From positions 1 to 33,881 of the forward strand of contig NZ_JAMXOT010000032.1 of the NCBI RefSeq assembly GCF_024220515.1: a stretch of 33,881 bases of DNA. Reading direction: 5' to 3'. Source of the DNA: Oscillatoria sp. HE19RPO. GTDB taxonomy: Bacteria; Cyanobacteriota; Cyanobacteriia; Cyanobacteriales; Laspinemataceae. Shown in pieces: positions 16,868 through 24,854 of this stretch; the first letter of the stretch is position 1; the number at the start of each line of letters is the position of its first letter. The notes beneath the pieces are model-generated. The model worked only from the letters and a program-made list of their open reading frames with translations, was not told the origin of the DNA and ran no database searches. The position numbers and the translations under genes were made by a program.

Positions 16868-17854
16868 ATGGATTACACACTGAAAGAGGCCAAGGTTCTC
16901 TACCGCAAAGCCTTGAAACTTGCGAAAGAATCGCATTGGTTCACCAAAATAGACCGTCCCTATCCGAAGCTGGCGGGTTACGAGCCATTCGCGACGGCGG
17001 CCAAGAATCTGGCCCACAATTTGCTCACAGTTGAATGGGGGATATCCAATGGGCAACTAGATATCCATAACGTACTCAATGACATAGCCTGGAATTCGAT
17101 TGTATCCTCTGCCTGGACGTTGGCTCACAATGAGTTTCCCGTGTGGTGGCTCGACAAGGATTTGTTTGCCGCGTTCGACCAGTCCGACGTTCCTCGGGCG
17201 ATTGGAGACTTGGAAGTTTCGGTCCCGTTCGGGATTATCATGCTACCCCGGGATAAAATTGCAAACCCCGAGGATAACGCTTGCGATTGGGTGTTTTTCC
17301 AGCATCTTCCCAAAGGATTGCAACTGCCTCCGTTACAGTTGGGCGGTCACACCATTGAGAACGCTCCAATCGAATGTGACAAATTCCGCTGGGCTACCAT
17401 TCTGCGGGAGGGAACCGGCTATGCGAGTACGATTGAGCTAGTTGGGGACCAGGTGGTTCATGGTGATTTTGAAATGGTCAACCTCGGCTTTATCGACAGC
17501 AACCAAGACCTCGACCTCGAAGAACAGTTCCAGAAGCGCATCGAACGGATTGTCCTGCAAACACTGCTTTATTCGCAAACTAGACCGGACGACCTGACCC
17601 CTCCGGCTCCCACGGCAATTTCCACCAAAGGTCAAGGATTTTCTAGCGGCAAATCCAAATCGGAACGGTTCAGCCCCTTGATTATCGGCCAGAAGTTTCA
17701 GCCCAAGACCGAACGGGCCACGGGTTCAACTCATTCAACCCATACCACCCCCCGGACTCATTGGCGTAGGGGACATTGGCGCAGAGTCGCGATTGGGGAG
17801 GGACGGCAGCAGCGAGAATGGCGGTGGATTCAGCCAGTTTTGGTGAATGGGTAA
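16868..17854 (+). CDS. AcrVA2-like protein
   Basis: The 328-residue product ends with a motif I recognise from the AcrVA2-like family: THWRRGHWRR, then about 11 residues, then EWRWIQPVLVNG. AcrVA2 of Moraxella bovoculi phages (322 residues) is a Cas12a inhibitor with an equivalent tail, RRGHW followed by W-x-P-x-x-VN. Homologs of the tail are widespread on plasmids and phages in bacteria without Cas12a, so the ancestral role is unknown. The N-terminal region (LKEAKVLYRKALKLAKESHW) and middle (FPVWWLDKDLFAAF, VPFGIIMLPRDKI) are soluble and hydrophobic-aromatic. I start at the ATG at 16868 rather than the TTG at 16859. It has its own promoter and sits between the replicase-like gene and recD2. 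Anti-CRISPR activity is not implied by the sequence alone. Confidence 0.65.
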   Translation: MDYTLKEAKVLYRKALKLAKESHWFTKIDRPYPKLAGYEPFATAAKNLAHNLLTVEWGISNGQLDIHNVLNDIAWNSIVSSAWTLAHNEFPVWWLDKDLFAAFDQSDVPRAIGDLEVSVPFGIIMLPRDKIANPEDNACDWVFFQHLPKGLQLPPLQLGGHTIENAPIECDKFRWATILREGTGYASTIELVGDQVVHGDFEMVNLGFIDSNQDLDLEEQFQKRIERIVLQTLLYSQTRPDDLTPPAPTAISTKGQGFSSGKSKSERFSPLIIGQKFQPKTERATGSTHSTHTTPRTHWRRGHWRRVAIGEGRQQREWRWIQPVLVNG

Positions 17855-17909
17855 TTGTCTAGCGGACTAACTCAAACTTGGTCAAATGTAGACTCATTTA
17901 GTTCTGTAA

Positions 17910-17918
17910 TGTTATACT
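17910..17918 (+). promoter_or_regulatory. Extended -10 promoter element for recD2
   Basis: TGTTATACT lies 23 bp before the recD2 ATG at 17942. A convincing -35 element is not seen, and no ribosome-binding site is visible before the ATG. Confidence 0.5.
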
Positions 17919-18068
17919 ATTTGTAAACATAAAATTTTGCTATGAATGAAAATAAAGTTCAGGGGACAGTCACGGGAATTACGTTTGCCAATCCCGATGA
18001 TGGTTACACAATTGCCCAACTAACTACTGCCGAAAATCGCACAGTTTGCGTCATTTTTAATCTCACGG

Positions 18069-18076
18069 TCAAGAAA
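18069..18076. repeat. Target-site duplication, left copy
   Basis: TCAAGAAA directly precedes the left inverted repeat of the insertion sequence and is repeated exactly at 19645-19652. Confidence 0.95.
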
Positions 18077-19644
18077 CTGGACAGTGAAAAGTTCTGTATA
18101 ACCCCGAGAGTGTCGCTCTATGGCCTCAAAAAAATGGACCGGCATAAAACCAGTCCATAAGTCATACTGGTAAGTATTCGAAGCTTAACCAGTGTTACCA
18201 TTATGCCCCCAAAAGAACGAATTGAACAAATCATAAAAAGTCTACGGCCCGCATTCAGCCGTGAGGCAGCGTTTGAATGGTTCGTGATTATGGTCTGGGG
18301 CATTCTGTTATGCAACCGAACCCCTGCTATTACCAGTTACCTGAATGCAGTGGGCCTAGGTGAATTCTACTATGACCATGCTCTCCATTGGTTTCACGCT
18401 ACAAGTTGGAGTGCCAAAACATTATCGCTCCAATGGCATCAATGGTTGATTTCTCATAACCATGTCAAACGGTTGAAGGGTCAACCTATTTATATTGGGG
18501 ATGGCATTAAGGTGGCGAAAGAAGGCCGTAAAATGCCCCTCGTCAAAAAATTACACCAAGAATCAGGTAATGTGACGAAACCGGAATGGATTCGAGGTCA
18601 TTATTTTGGAGCTATTAGTCTTTTATTACAATCTGGGGATTCTTTAGTTGCTGTCCCGGTTACGTTCGTTCCTTCAAGATGGACTTCAAACACTTGATGT
18701 AAATTCACCGACTTTAGTTGATAAAATGTCCGGCTTATGTAGGGCTTACATGAAAGCTGGAAGTTACGCCATATTAGATGCCTATTTTGCTTCAAAAAAA
18801 TTAATTACGCAGTTTCGGGCCGCTTCAATTCATTTAATTACCCGGGTCAAGATTAATACAGTTGCCAAGCATCCGTTACCACCGTCCCCTGTGAAAAGAG
18901 GTCCCGGCAGACCTCGCACTTGGGGACGATCACTGGAATTACGCACGTTATTTAAGGAGCCAAATTCTTTAAGGACTGAATCATTATCCCTTTATGGAAA
19001 GAAACAGAAAGTCAGTTATCGTACAATAGATTTACATTGGGATTGTCCCGAAAATTTAGTGCGTTTTGTTTTGGTATTGTGGCCGGGAGGAAAACAAAGC
19101 ATTCTGCTTTCAACCGACCTGGATTTATCGGGAGTAGAAATCATAACGGCTTATAGTTGGCGGTTTAAAATCGAAGTGACTTTTCGGACCTTAATCGAAC
19201 TTTTATCCGGCTTCAACTATCGGTTCTGGATGAAAAACATGGCTCCATCTTCCCGAGAACCTAAAAATTTGAATATCCAAGACTACTCTGATAAAGACCG
19301 GGTGAATATCCAAGATAAAATAGAAGCATTTGAACGATTTGTCATTCTTATTGCTTTAGTTTTAGGGATTTTACAAATTCTGAGTTTATCCATGCCCTCA
19401 ACGATTTGGCAAGGTTTCTCGGGTTGGTTCAGAACCGTACCTAGCAGTGGTTATCCCAGTGAGCAAATTGTTCGGCTTACTCTACAACAATCGGACCCTT
19501 CTATTTTAGCTGAAAGTCCACCCAGCTTACTTTTGACAAAATTCCTTCAGGCCAAAGAGTCATTCATGCATCAAGCCATACACAGACGGACTGGATAGTT
19601 TAAGGCCCCTTAATAATTATCTCACAGAACTTTTCACTGTCCAG
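18077..19644 (+). mobile_element. Insertion sequence with DDE transposase, 1,568 bp
   Basis: The element is bounded by perfect 21-bp terminal inverted repeats beginning CTGGACAGTGAAAAG, at 18077-18097 and 19624-19644, and flanked by an 8-bp duplication TCAAGAAA. It encodes one DDE-type transposase, split by a frameshift. I do not assign it to a named IS family: the 8-bp duplication and single long transposase fit several groups (for example ISL3-like, ISAs1-like or part of the IS4 superfamily). A 3' remnant of a related element lies at 22831-23068. Confidence 0.95.
18203..19598 (+). pseudogene. DDE transposase, split by a +1 frameshift
   Basis: Two overlapping frames together encode about 465 residues. 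The first (18203-18697) starts with ATG, MPPKERIEQIIKSL, and holds the first catalytic Asp in YIGDGIKVAKEGRKMPLVKK. The second, readable from about 18648 to 19598, holds the second Asp in YAILDAYFASKKL and the Glu in YSWRFKIEVTFRTL, followed by a C-terminal tail with WFRTVPSSGYPSEQIVRLTL. The switch falls near TTCGTTCCTTCAAGATGG (about 18666-18683): skipping one base joins VPVT to LQDGLQTLD. Because the triad is divided between frames, neither product alone should be active. No classic slippery heptamer is visible, so an inactivating insertion of one base, or a sequencing error, is more likely than programmed frameshifting. Confidence 0.85.
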
Positions 19645-19652
19645 TCAAGAAA
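19645..19652. repeat. Target-site duplication, right copy
   Basis: Exact copy of TCAAGAAA from 18069-18076. The recD2 frame resumes at 19653. Confidence 0.95.
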
Positions 19653-21694
19653 GGGCAAAAACTCATCGTAACAGGATTCTGGAAGAACCATCCCCGCTAT
19701 GGTCAGCAATTTCAAGCCCAAACTTGGGAGGAAGAAAAGCCGACCACTTTGCTCGGAATTGAACGTTACTTAGGCGATGGTCAGATTCCCGGAATCGGTC
19801 CAGGATTAGCTAAAAAGATTGTCGCCTATTTTGGTGAACAGACCCTCGATATTATCGAACATCAAGTCGAGCGCATCACGGAAGTCCCTGGCATTGGCAA
19901 GAAGAAAGCCGCCCAAATCCAAGCAGTCTGGCGGGAGCAGAAAACAATTCGCGATATTATGGTGTTTCTGCGCGGTCACGACATCAGCCCAGTCTATGCC
20001 TCCAAAATCCTCAAAAAGTATGGCGATGATGCTATCAAAATTGTCGTCCAGAATCCGTACAAGTTAGTCGAAATTCACGGGATTGGTTTTCGTAAAGCCG
20101 ATGAAATTGCCCGCAATCTAGGGATGCCCTTTGATAGTTTGTTGCGGTATCAAGCCGGACTCATTTACAGTTTAGAAGAAGCGGCTAAAGAGGGCCATTG
20201 TTTTCTACCTGAGCCGAACTTGCTCAAGAAAGCTGCCGAGATTTTAACCGTCGATAAATTTTGTCCGCCTCAACCGCAATTGTATCAAGCAGCCCTGCAA
20301 TTGTTAGCCCAAGAAAAACTAACGATGGAGCCAGTCCAAGGCAACATTCTCTGGTATCAACCCGCACTCCACACTTGCGAGAAAAATCTGGCCGATTATC
20401 TGTTGATGTTACTCGCAAAACCCGTTGCCTTTGACCGAACTACTTTGGATTTGTCCGGTTTGACCGACCAACAGCAAACCGTAGTCGAGATGGCAGCCAC
20501 CTGTCGAGTGGGAATCCTCACCGGCGGACCCGGCACCGGCAAGACGTTCACCACGCAAGCTATCGTCAAACTCTGGCAACAACAAGGCAAGAAAATCGCC
20601 CTGGCGTCCCCCACGGGCCGCGCTGCCAAGCGATTGAGTGAGATGACCGGGATGCCCGCAAAAACAATCCACCGCCTGCTAGAATTTGGCATTGGCGGGT
20701 TCAACCGCAACCGAGACAACCCGCTCAACGTGGATGCCATCATTATCGACGAAGCCTCGATGATGGATTTGCCCTTGGCTTATGCTTTAGTTAGGGCCAT
20801 CCCTCAATCCGCCCAACTCTTGTTAGTGGGCGATTCGGACCAGTTGCCCTCGGTTGGTCCCGGTCGTGTGCTCAACGACTTGATTCATTCCGGGCAAATC
20901 CCAGTAGTCCGGCTCACCGAAATTTTCCGGCAGGCCGCAGGTAGCGCCATCATCATCAACGCCCACCGCATCAACCAGAAACATCGACCCAACCTGGAAC
21001 CCTTTTCGAGCAGCCCTCGCACCGACTGCCTCTGGTTAAATGCCCAAGCGCCCCAAGTCGGTTGCCAGCAGATTAAACAGCTTCTGGTTGATTTCCTTCC
21101 CGCTCAAGACTGGGACCCGATTGCCGATGTCCAGATTCTCTGCCCGGGACGCAAAAGTGAGATGGGGACCACCAACCTAAACAAGGTCGTGCAGCACCTC
21201 CTCAACCCCTGCGACCCGACCCGACCCGAAATTACCAGCCCGTTTGGTATGTTGTTCCGCACCGGCGACCGCATCATCCAAACAGTCAATGATTACGAGA
21301 AAGAAGTGTTCAATGGCGACTTGGGCATGGTTGAATCCGTGGAACTAGAAGAAGGCCGCAAGAAACTGGTAGCCAGCTTTGATGGTCGGTTAGTCCCTTA
21401 CGACCAATCCGAGTTAGCCGAGCTTGCCCTCGCCTATGCAATCACCATCCACAAAAGCCAAGGCAGCGAGTATCCGGTCATCATTCTGCCGCTTTACACC
21501 CAACACTACATTTTGCTCAACAAGAATTTGCTCTATACCGGGCTGACCCGGGCGCGCAAACTGGCAATTCTAGTTGGGCAAGAGAAAGCCCTGGCATTGG
21601 CATCCCAGAAGGTGCAGGAAAACCAGCGCAATACTTTGCTGACTCAACGAGTGAATTGCTAATAACCAACTGCTAATTTTCGTTACTCCACTTC

Positions 21695-21820
21695 ATGCGG
21701 AAACTTCCCCAGTGTCAAACCTGCTATCACGACCACCCCGAACAAAACTGGTGCGGTAGCTGGCAGTTGGGGCGAGTTTCGGTGGTGTGGAATGCGACTG
21801 CGAAGCGTCTCCTCAAGTAG
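21695..21820 (+). CDS. Possible 41-residue Cys-rich small protein
   Basis: A short ATG frame 32 bp after the recD2 stop encodes MRKLPQCQTCYHDHPEQNWC followed by GSWQLGRVSVVW and ends AKRLLK. It has a CxxC pair plus a third Cys and two His residues, which could make a small zinc site. There is no clear ribosome-binding site. It may be a real small gene of the mobile region or the start of a decayed longer one. Confidence 0.35.
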   Translation: MRKLPQCQTCYHDHPEQNWCGSWQLGRVSVVWNATAKRLLK

Positions 21821-22830
21821 AATCGCTCTCAACCTGGACTACTACCCTGAGTCATTCGACGCAATCCGCACCTAGAGGCTGCTTCCAGATTGGGATTAGA
21901 CTATGACTATGACAGAGACCAAAAACTGAAAAGGGTTGCAGATTGTTGGTGGCGATCGCATTTACCAAGTCCCCACTTCAGAAGCTCTCGTCCCACAGAA
22001 ATAGTCGGTTTTCAATCCGTCTGACTCTTCCTTGGGTCGAGCGCAGAACTCACCCTCGCCATCGCAATCACCCTGACCTACTCTCAAGCTGACCCTGACG
22101 GATTGAATAGAATCGGGATGGTGCTTTGTGGCGATCACTCAGCAGTTCAAGCAACCGAACGAGTTGCCAACCCCCATCCTGCAACCCGCGACCCACCTCG
22201 GATGCCTTGGCGCTTCTGTGGCGATTATTGAAGGACGGCTGGAGTTCGAGTGGTGGATTCAGTGCTGGTGAATGGGTGAGGGTGGGATGAGTTGCACTTG
22301 GGAAGGGCGATCGCAACTCAACTCTATGCCCAAACTTTCTCAGGGTCTAGCTGGTCGTGACTGCGCCCCCACTATGTCGATATCTGTGCGATGCATCGAG
22401 AGTGGCGTTGAAGTAGGGATTGCAGTAGCGCGTTGCAAACCAACGGAACCTGTGCGGCTACTGTGCTTATGAATGGATGTCAGCCCAAACGTTTCTAAGC
22501 GAAAACCCACAGCAACGATGGCGGCTCCTGAACGGGAAGTCAAAAGTCAAGAGTGCTGATTGAGTGGAAAAGATGCGACGCTACTCAATAGCGCAAAAAG
22601 TGTTCCTGGTGGTCGTGGATAAGGAAGCTACCTTGATGAAATGAGCGATCGCTTATGTTGTCTTGCTTGACAAGCTACACCGGCTGTCTGGTGGAGTGGT
22701 AGAGATTGCATAGGCGTCCAAATTTTCTCAAAAGCTGCATAGAAATGCAAGGGATGTGGCGATGGAGGAAACTGCGATCGGCTTCGACCCCGCTGGCGAT
22801 CAAAAAATAATGTGGCCCTTAAATTTATCA
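21821..22830 (+). other. Decayed, non-coding region with scraps of plasmid genes
   Basis: No intact gene is supportable in these 1,010 bases. Around 21950-22005 a frame reads GGDRIYQVPTSEALVPQK then stops, echoing RQRIYQV of the replicase-like gene; the DNA word ATTTACCAAGTC is shared with 16201-16212. At 22190-22275 the DNA resembles the 3' end of the AcrVA2-like gene. A frame near 22428-22560 reads RNLCGYCAYEWMS, with no start. The picture is of deletion and frameshift decay. Confidence 0.5.
22190..22275 (+). pseudogene. Remnant of a second AcrVA2-like gene 3' end
   Basis: This stretch aligns with 17755-17857, the 3' end of the AcrVA2-like gene. Shared words in the same order are TTGGCGC, GCGATT, GACGGC, GGTGGATTCAG and TGGTGAATGGGT, separated by small insertions and deletions. 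The local frame reads EWWIQCW, then stops after the equivalent of VNG. The rest of the gene is missing. Confidence 0.5.
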
Positions 22831-23068
22831 CTGGACAGTAAAAAGTTCTGTTCGTTCACTATACAGTTACGATCGAGAGACAAAGCGCTTTGTCTCTCGT
22901 CTGTTTAGCTGGGACGCTCGCTTTCTACAAAATTTTGTCAAAAGTAGACCCGATGGACTTTTGCCTAAAATAGAGCGGCCAACTTCTTGAAGAGTAAGTC
23001 GAACCATTTGTTCAGTAGGATACAAATTCTTGGGCAGAGTGCCGAACCAACCTGGAAAACTCCCCTAA
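22831..23068 (-). mobile_element. 3' remnant of a related insertion sequence
   Basis: At 22831-22851 the sequence CTGGACAGTAAAAAGTTCTG is the terminal inverted repeat of the element at 18077 with one difference. On the minus strand from about 23068 to 22867 a frame reads GSFPGWFGTLPKNLYPTEQM, VRLTLQEVGRSILGKSPSGL and LLTKF, matching the C-terminus of the intact transposase (WFRTVPSSGYPSEQIVRLTL...). The rest of the element is missing, and a perfect 26-bp palindrome (22874-22899) lies in the transposase tail. It marks the boundary between the plasmid-like region and the Rhs locus. Confidence 0.85.
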
Positions 23069-23129
23069 ATCAAAGTGGTTATTATAAACTTTTTAAACAA
23101 CAAATCAGCTTTCCAAAAGTTAGTTTTAA

Positions 23130-23501
23130 TTAAATTTTATTTTTCTTTAAAATATTTTTAGCTTTTTGTTCTCCTTTTTTGGTTGTGATTAGCCAAGCTA
23201 TGTCCCCAATGTTAGGTGTTCTGCCAAGCTCATTCCATTCTTTTTCAATGCGATTTATGATACTATCAATGCTAAAATCCCATATTTGATATTCCAAGTT
23301 ATTGCCCTCAACTGACTCAAACATTCCAATTTGCATCAAGCCAGTTTCAAGAACTTCCCGAATTGCTTCAATAGTCATCAATCGGATTTCGTGTGGGTTG
23401 GCTTGAGGAAAACGCTCTCGAACATTATATATAATTTCCCATAAACCTACATAATCTTCTGTTCCTTCAACAATTAAGTCATCCCAAAATTGGTATTTCA
23501 T
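23130..23501 (-). CDS. Candidate immunity protein, third cassette (123 aa)
   Basis: I do not recognise a named family. The protein is soluble, acidic in its first half (MKYQFWDDLIVEGTEDYVGL, ANPHEIRLMTIEAIREVLET) and basic at the end (KKGEQKAKNILKKNKI), a size and character usual for immunity proteins of polymorphic toxins. It starts 18 bp after the stop of the 134-residue toxin-like tail, in the same orientation, mirroring the two toxin/immunity pairs upstream. No membrane segment is present. Downstream lie an AT-rich stretch and the insertion-sequence remnant. The immunity role is inferred from position only. Confidence 0.6.
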   Translation of the reverse strand: MKYQFWDDLIVEGTEDYVGLWEIIYNVRERFPQANPHEIRLMTIEAIREVLETGLMQIGMFESVEGNNLEYQIWDFSIDSIINRIEKEWNELGRTPNIGDIAWLITTKKGEQKAKNILKKNKI

Positions 23502-23519
23502 AGTTTTTGCTATTTTTAT

Positions 23520-23924
23520 TTATGGATTAAATTTAATTTTTTTGATTTCAGGCGCACTGATAGGAGCATTAACATCCATGTTTGCATTAGTATTTGGACT
23601 ATTATTCATTTTATCGCGAACCGCGTATCTTTCACCATTTGGCAGTTGAATCATAATTCCTGGGTATCCAGCAGGTGTTACGTCAGTAAATGTTCCTCCT
23701 TCTTCTTCGATAACTTTTCCTAGCAAATCTAGAGCAGTGTCCACATCTCCTTGAACTTCTCTGATTCTTGGATTGCTTCCAGATTGACCGAGCGGTTGTC
23801 CATTAGGTACAAGTATATCTCGAGCGCTTGAGAAGAATGAACTCAGTAAGTCTCTTAAATCGTCAAAACTATCAACTATAGTGTTGGAAATATCTGGCTG
23901 GTTTCCTTCTCCAAAGCCTCTCAA
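23520..23924 (-). CDS. Orphan toxin-like C-terminal domain, third cassette
   Basis: The frame starts with ATG at 23924 but stays open further upstream, reading PNHTGHSHNELLAGLLERLRG. It therefore looks like the 3' piece of a longer gene, one frameshift away from the Rhs scrap at 23942-24145. Its last 85 residues (REVQGDVDTALDLLGKVIEE, GYPGIMIQLPNGERYAVRD, ending PEIKKIKFNP) have the look of a compact C-terminal toxin or delivery-tail domain, but I do not recognise the family and cannot point to catalytic residues. It precedes a candidate immunity gene by 18 bp. It is unlikely to be secreted as it stands because it has lost its Rhs carrier. Confidence 0.5.
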   Translation of the reverse strand: MRGFGEGNQPDISNTIVDSFDDLRDLLSSFFSSARDILVPNGQPLGQSGSNPRIREVQGDVDTALDLLGKVIEEEGGTFTDVTPAGYPGIMIQLPNGERYAVRDKMNNSPNTNANMDVNAPISAPEIKKIKFNP

Positions 23925-23941
23925 ACGTTCTAATAAACCAG

Positions 23942-24145
23942 CTAATAACTCATTGTGACTATGACCCGTATGATTAGGTTGTAGGTTTGGGACTGGGTAG
24001 AACCTTGAGAGTTGGTACCCGAGAGGGTACGACCTTCTTTATCGTAAGTAAAATTGCGACTGAGGGTGTGAGTTTCACCGTCAACGGAAAAGTCCATGCT
24101 GGCATTTTGCATTCGACCGTTGCGATCGTATGTGGCATAGCTTCG
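23942..24145 (-). pseudogene. Rhs/YD-repeat scrap, third cassette
   Basis: The minus-strand frame reads TYDRNGRMQNASMDFSVDGE, then SRNFTYDKEGRTLSGTNSQG, then SQTYNL. TYDxxGR and TYDKEGR are YD-repeat signatures. The repeat type differs from the two large Rhs genes nearby, so this scrap came from another Rhs lineage. It has an in-frame stop on each side. Confidence 0.75.
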
Positions 24146-24172
24146 CTGTCATCCCTCATTCGGTAGTTAATA

Positions 24173-24817
24173 TCATTTATACGTGGGGTCAAATTTTCGG
24201 CCTTGAAATGAAATTATTGGAACATATTTAAAATGAAAATCCATTAAAATCGCTCTTGATCTAGCGTACCATCTTTCATCTTCTATCGGTAAATATGCTT
24301 GAAATTCAATACCCGAGTCTAAGTTTATATATTTCATATTCTTAATTCTTTTTTTTGAGGCATCAGCCCAATCTGGAAGATTTATCTTGCTAAAAAAACC
24401 TAAAATTTTGTCTTCAAAAGCAAATTTTTCTTTTTTGCTTAAAGCATGGATAAAGAAAAAAACTAACCAAATGTAACAAATTGGTTCATCATCATCTTGT
24501 ATTAACGACTGCCAATCAAGTTGAGTGATGTCAGGAGAGTTTAGCAATTTTACAATCGAGTTAGTTGGAGATTTTTTGTCAATGACAGCACGAATTTTTG
24601 GGCAACCTAACTCTCTAGCTATTTTGAGATATAGATGTCCAGCAGTAACAAATACTGAATTGTTATATATTGCGATTTCAATGGTTGGGATAGGATAAAA
24701 TTTTGAGCAGTAATGGCGCAAATGTTCGTAAACAAACTCCTCTTTATGTTTGTCAGGAAATAACGTCTCATCTATTAAAACTTTAGAGGGAGGTATTTCA
24801 ATTATCAGAATACTCAT
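24173..24817 (-). CDS. Candidate immunity protein, second cassette, with a ParB-like segment (214 aa)
   Basis: The gene begins 37 bp after the stop of the orphan Rhs gene, the position where immunity genes sit. The N-terminal half contains IPTIEIAIYNNSVFVTAGHL followed by KIARELGCPKIRAVID, which resembles the ParB/Srx fold pattern of a beta strand, a G-H turn, an A-x-x-L-G helix and a strand. The usual catalytic or nucleotide residues of ParB are not clearly kept. The C-terminal half is helical and aromatic (DEPICYIWLVFFFIHALSKK) and ends SFQGRKFDPTYK. I do not recognise a named immunity family. The role is inferred from position; the ParB-like resemblance is by eye. Confidence 0.55.
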   Translation of the reverse strand: MSILIIEIPPSKVLIDETLFPDKHKEEFVYEHLRHYCSKFYPIPTIEIAIYNNSVFVTAGHLYLKIARELGCPKIRAVIDKKSPTNSIVKLLNSPDITQLDWQSLIQDDDEPICYIWLVFFFIHALSKKEKFAFEDKILGFFSKINLPDWADASKKRIKNMKYINLDSGIEFQAYLPIEDERWYARSRAILMDFHFKYVPIISFQGRKFDPTYK

Positions 24818-24854
24818 ACGTTATCATTAATTTTGTTAATGTAATAACAAGCTA

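Larger units (their letters stand above)
17942..21662 (+). pseudogene. recD2: RecD2-type DNA helicase gene interrupted by an insertion sequence
   Basis: RecD2 is a 5'-3' superfamily 1B helicase acting in DNA repair or replicon maintenance. Removing the insertion sequence and one 8-bp duplicate restores one frame: 17942-18076 (45 codons) joins 19653-21662, reading NLTVKKGQKLIVTGFW, for a 714-residue protein of normal length. It has the OB-like N-terminus (VQGTVTGITFANPDDGYTIA), helix-hairpin-helix repeats (IPGIGPGLAKKI, VPGIGKKKAAQI, IHGIGFRKADEI), Walker A GGPGTGKT at 20523, SPTGRAAKRLSEM, Walker B IIIDEASMMD, LVGDSDQLPSVGPG, AITIHKSQGSEYPV and YTGLTRARK. The disruption looks recent because both flanks and all motifs are intact. 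The 637-residue downstream piece could still be made from a TTG at 19749. Its neighbours suggest a plasmid origin. Confidence 0.9.

Noticed and set aside
18648-18697. Programmed frameshift in the transposase
   Set aside because: No slippery heptamer is visible and the required shift is +1; a mutation or sequence error is simpler.
22068-22831. Several frames of 60-82 codons in the decayed region
   Set aside because: Their translations lack plausible starts and domain character, and they cross the scraps of older genes in the wrong frame.
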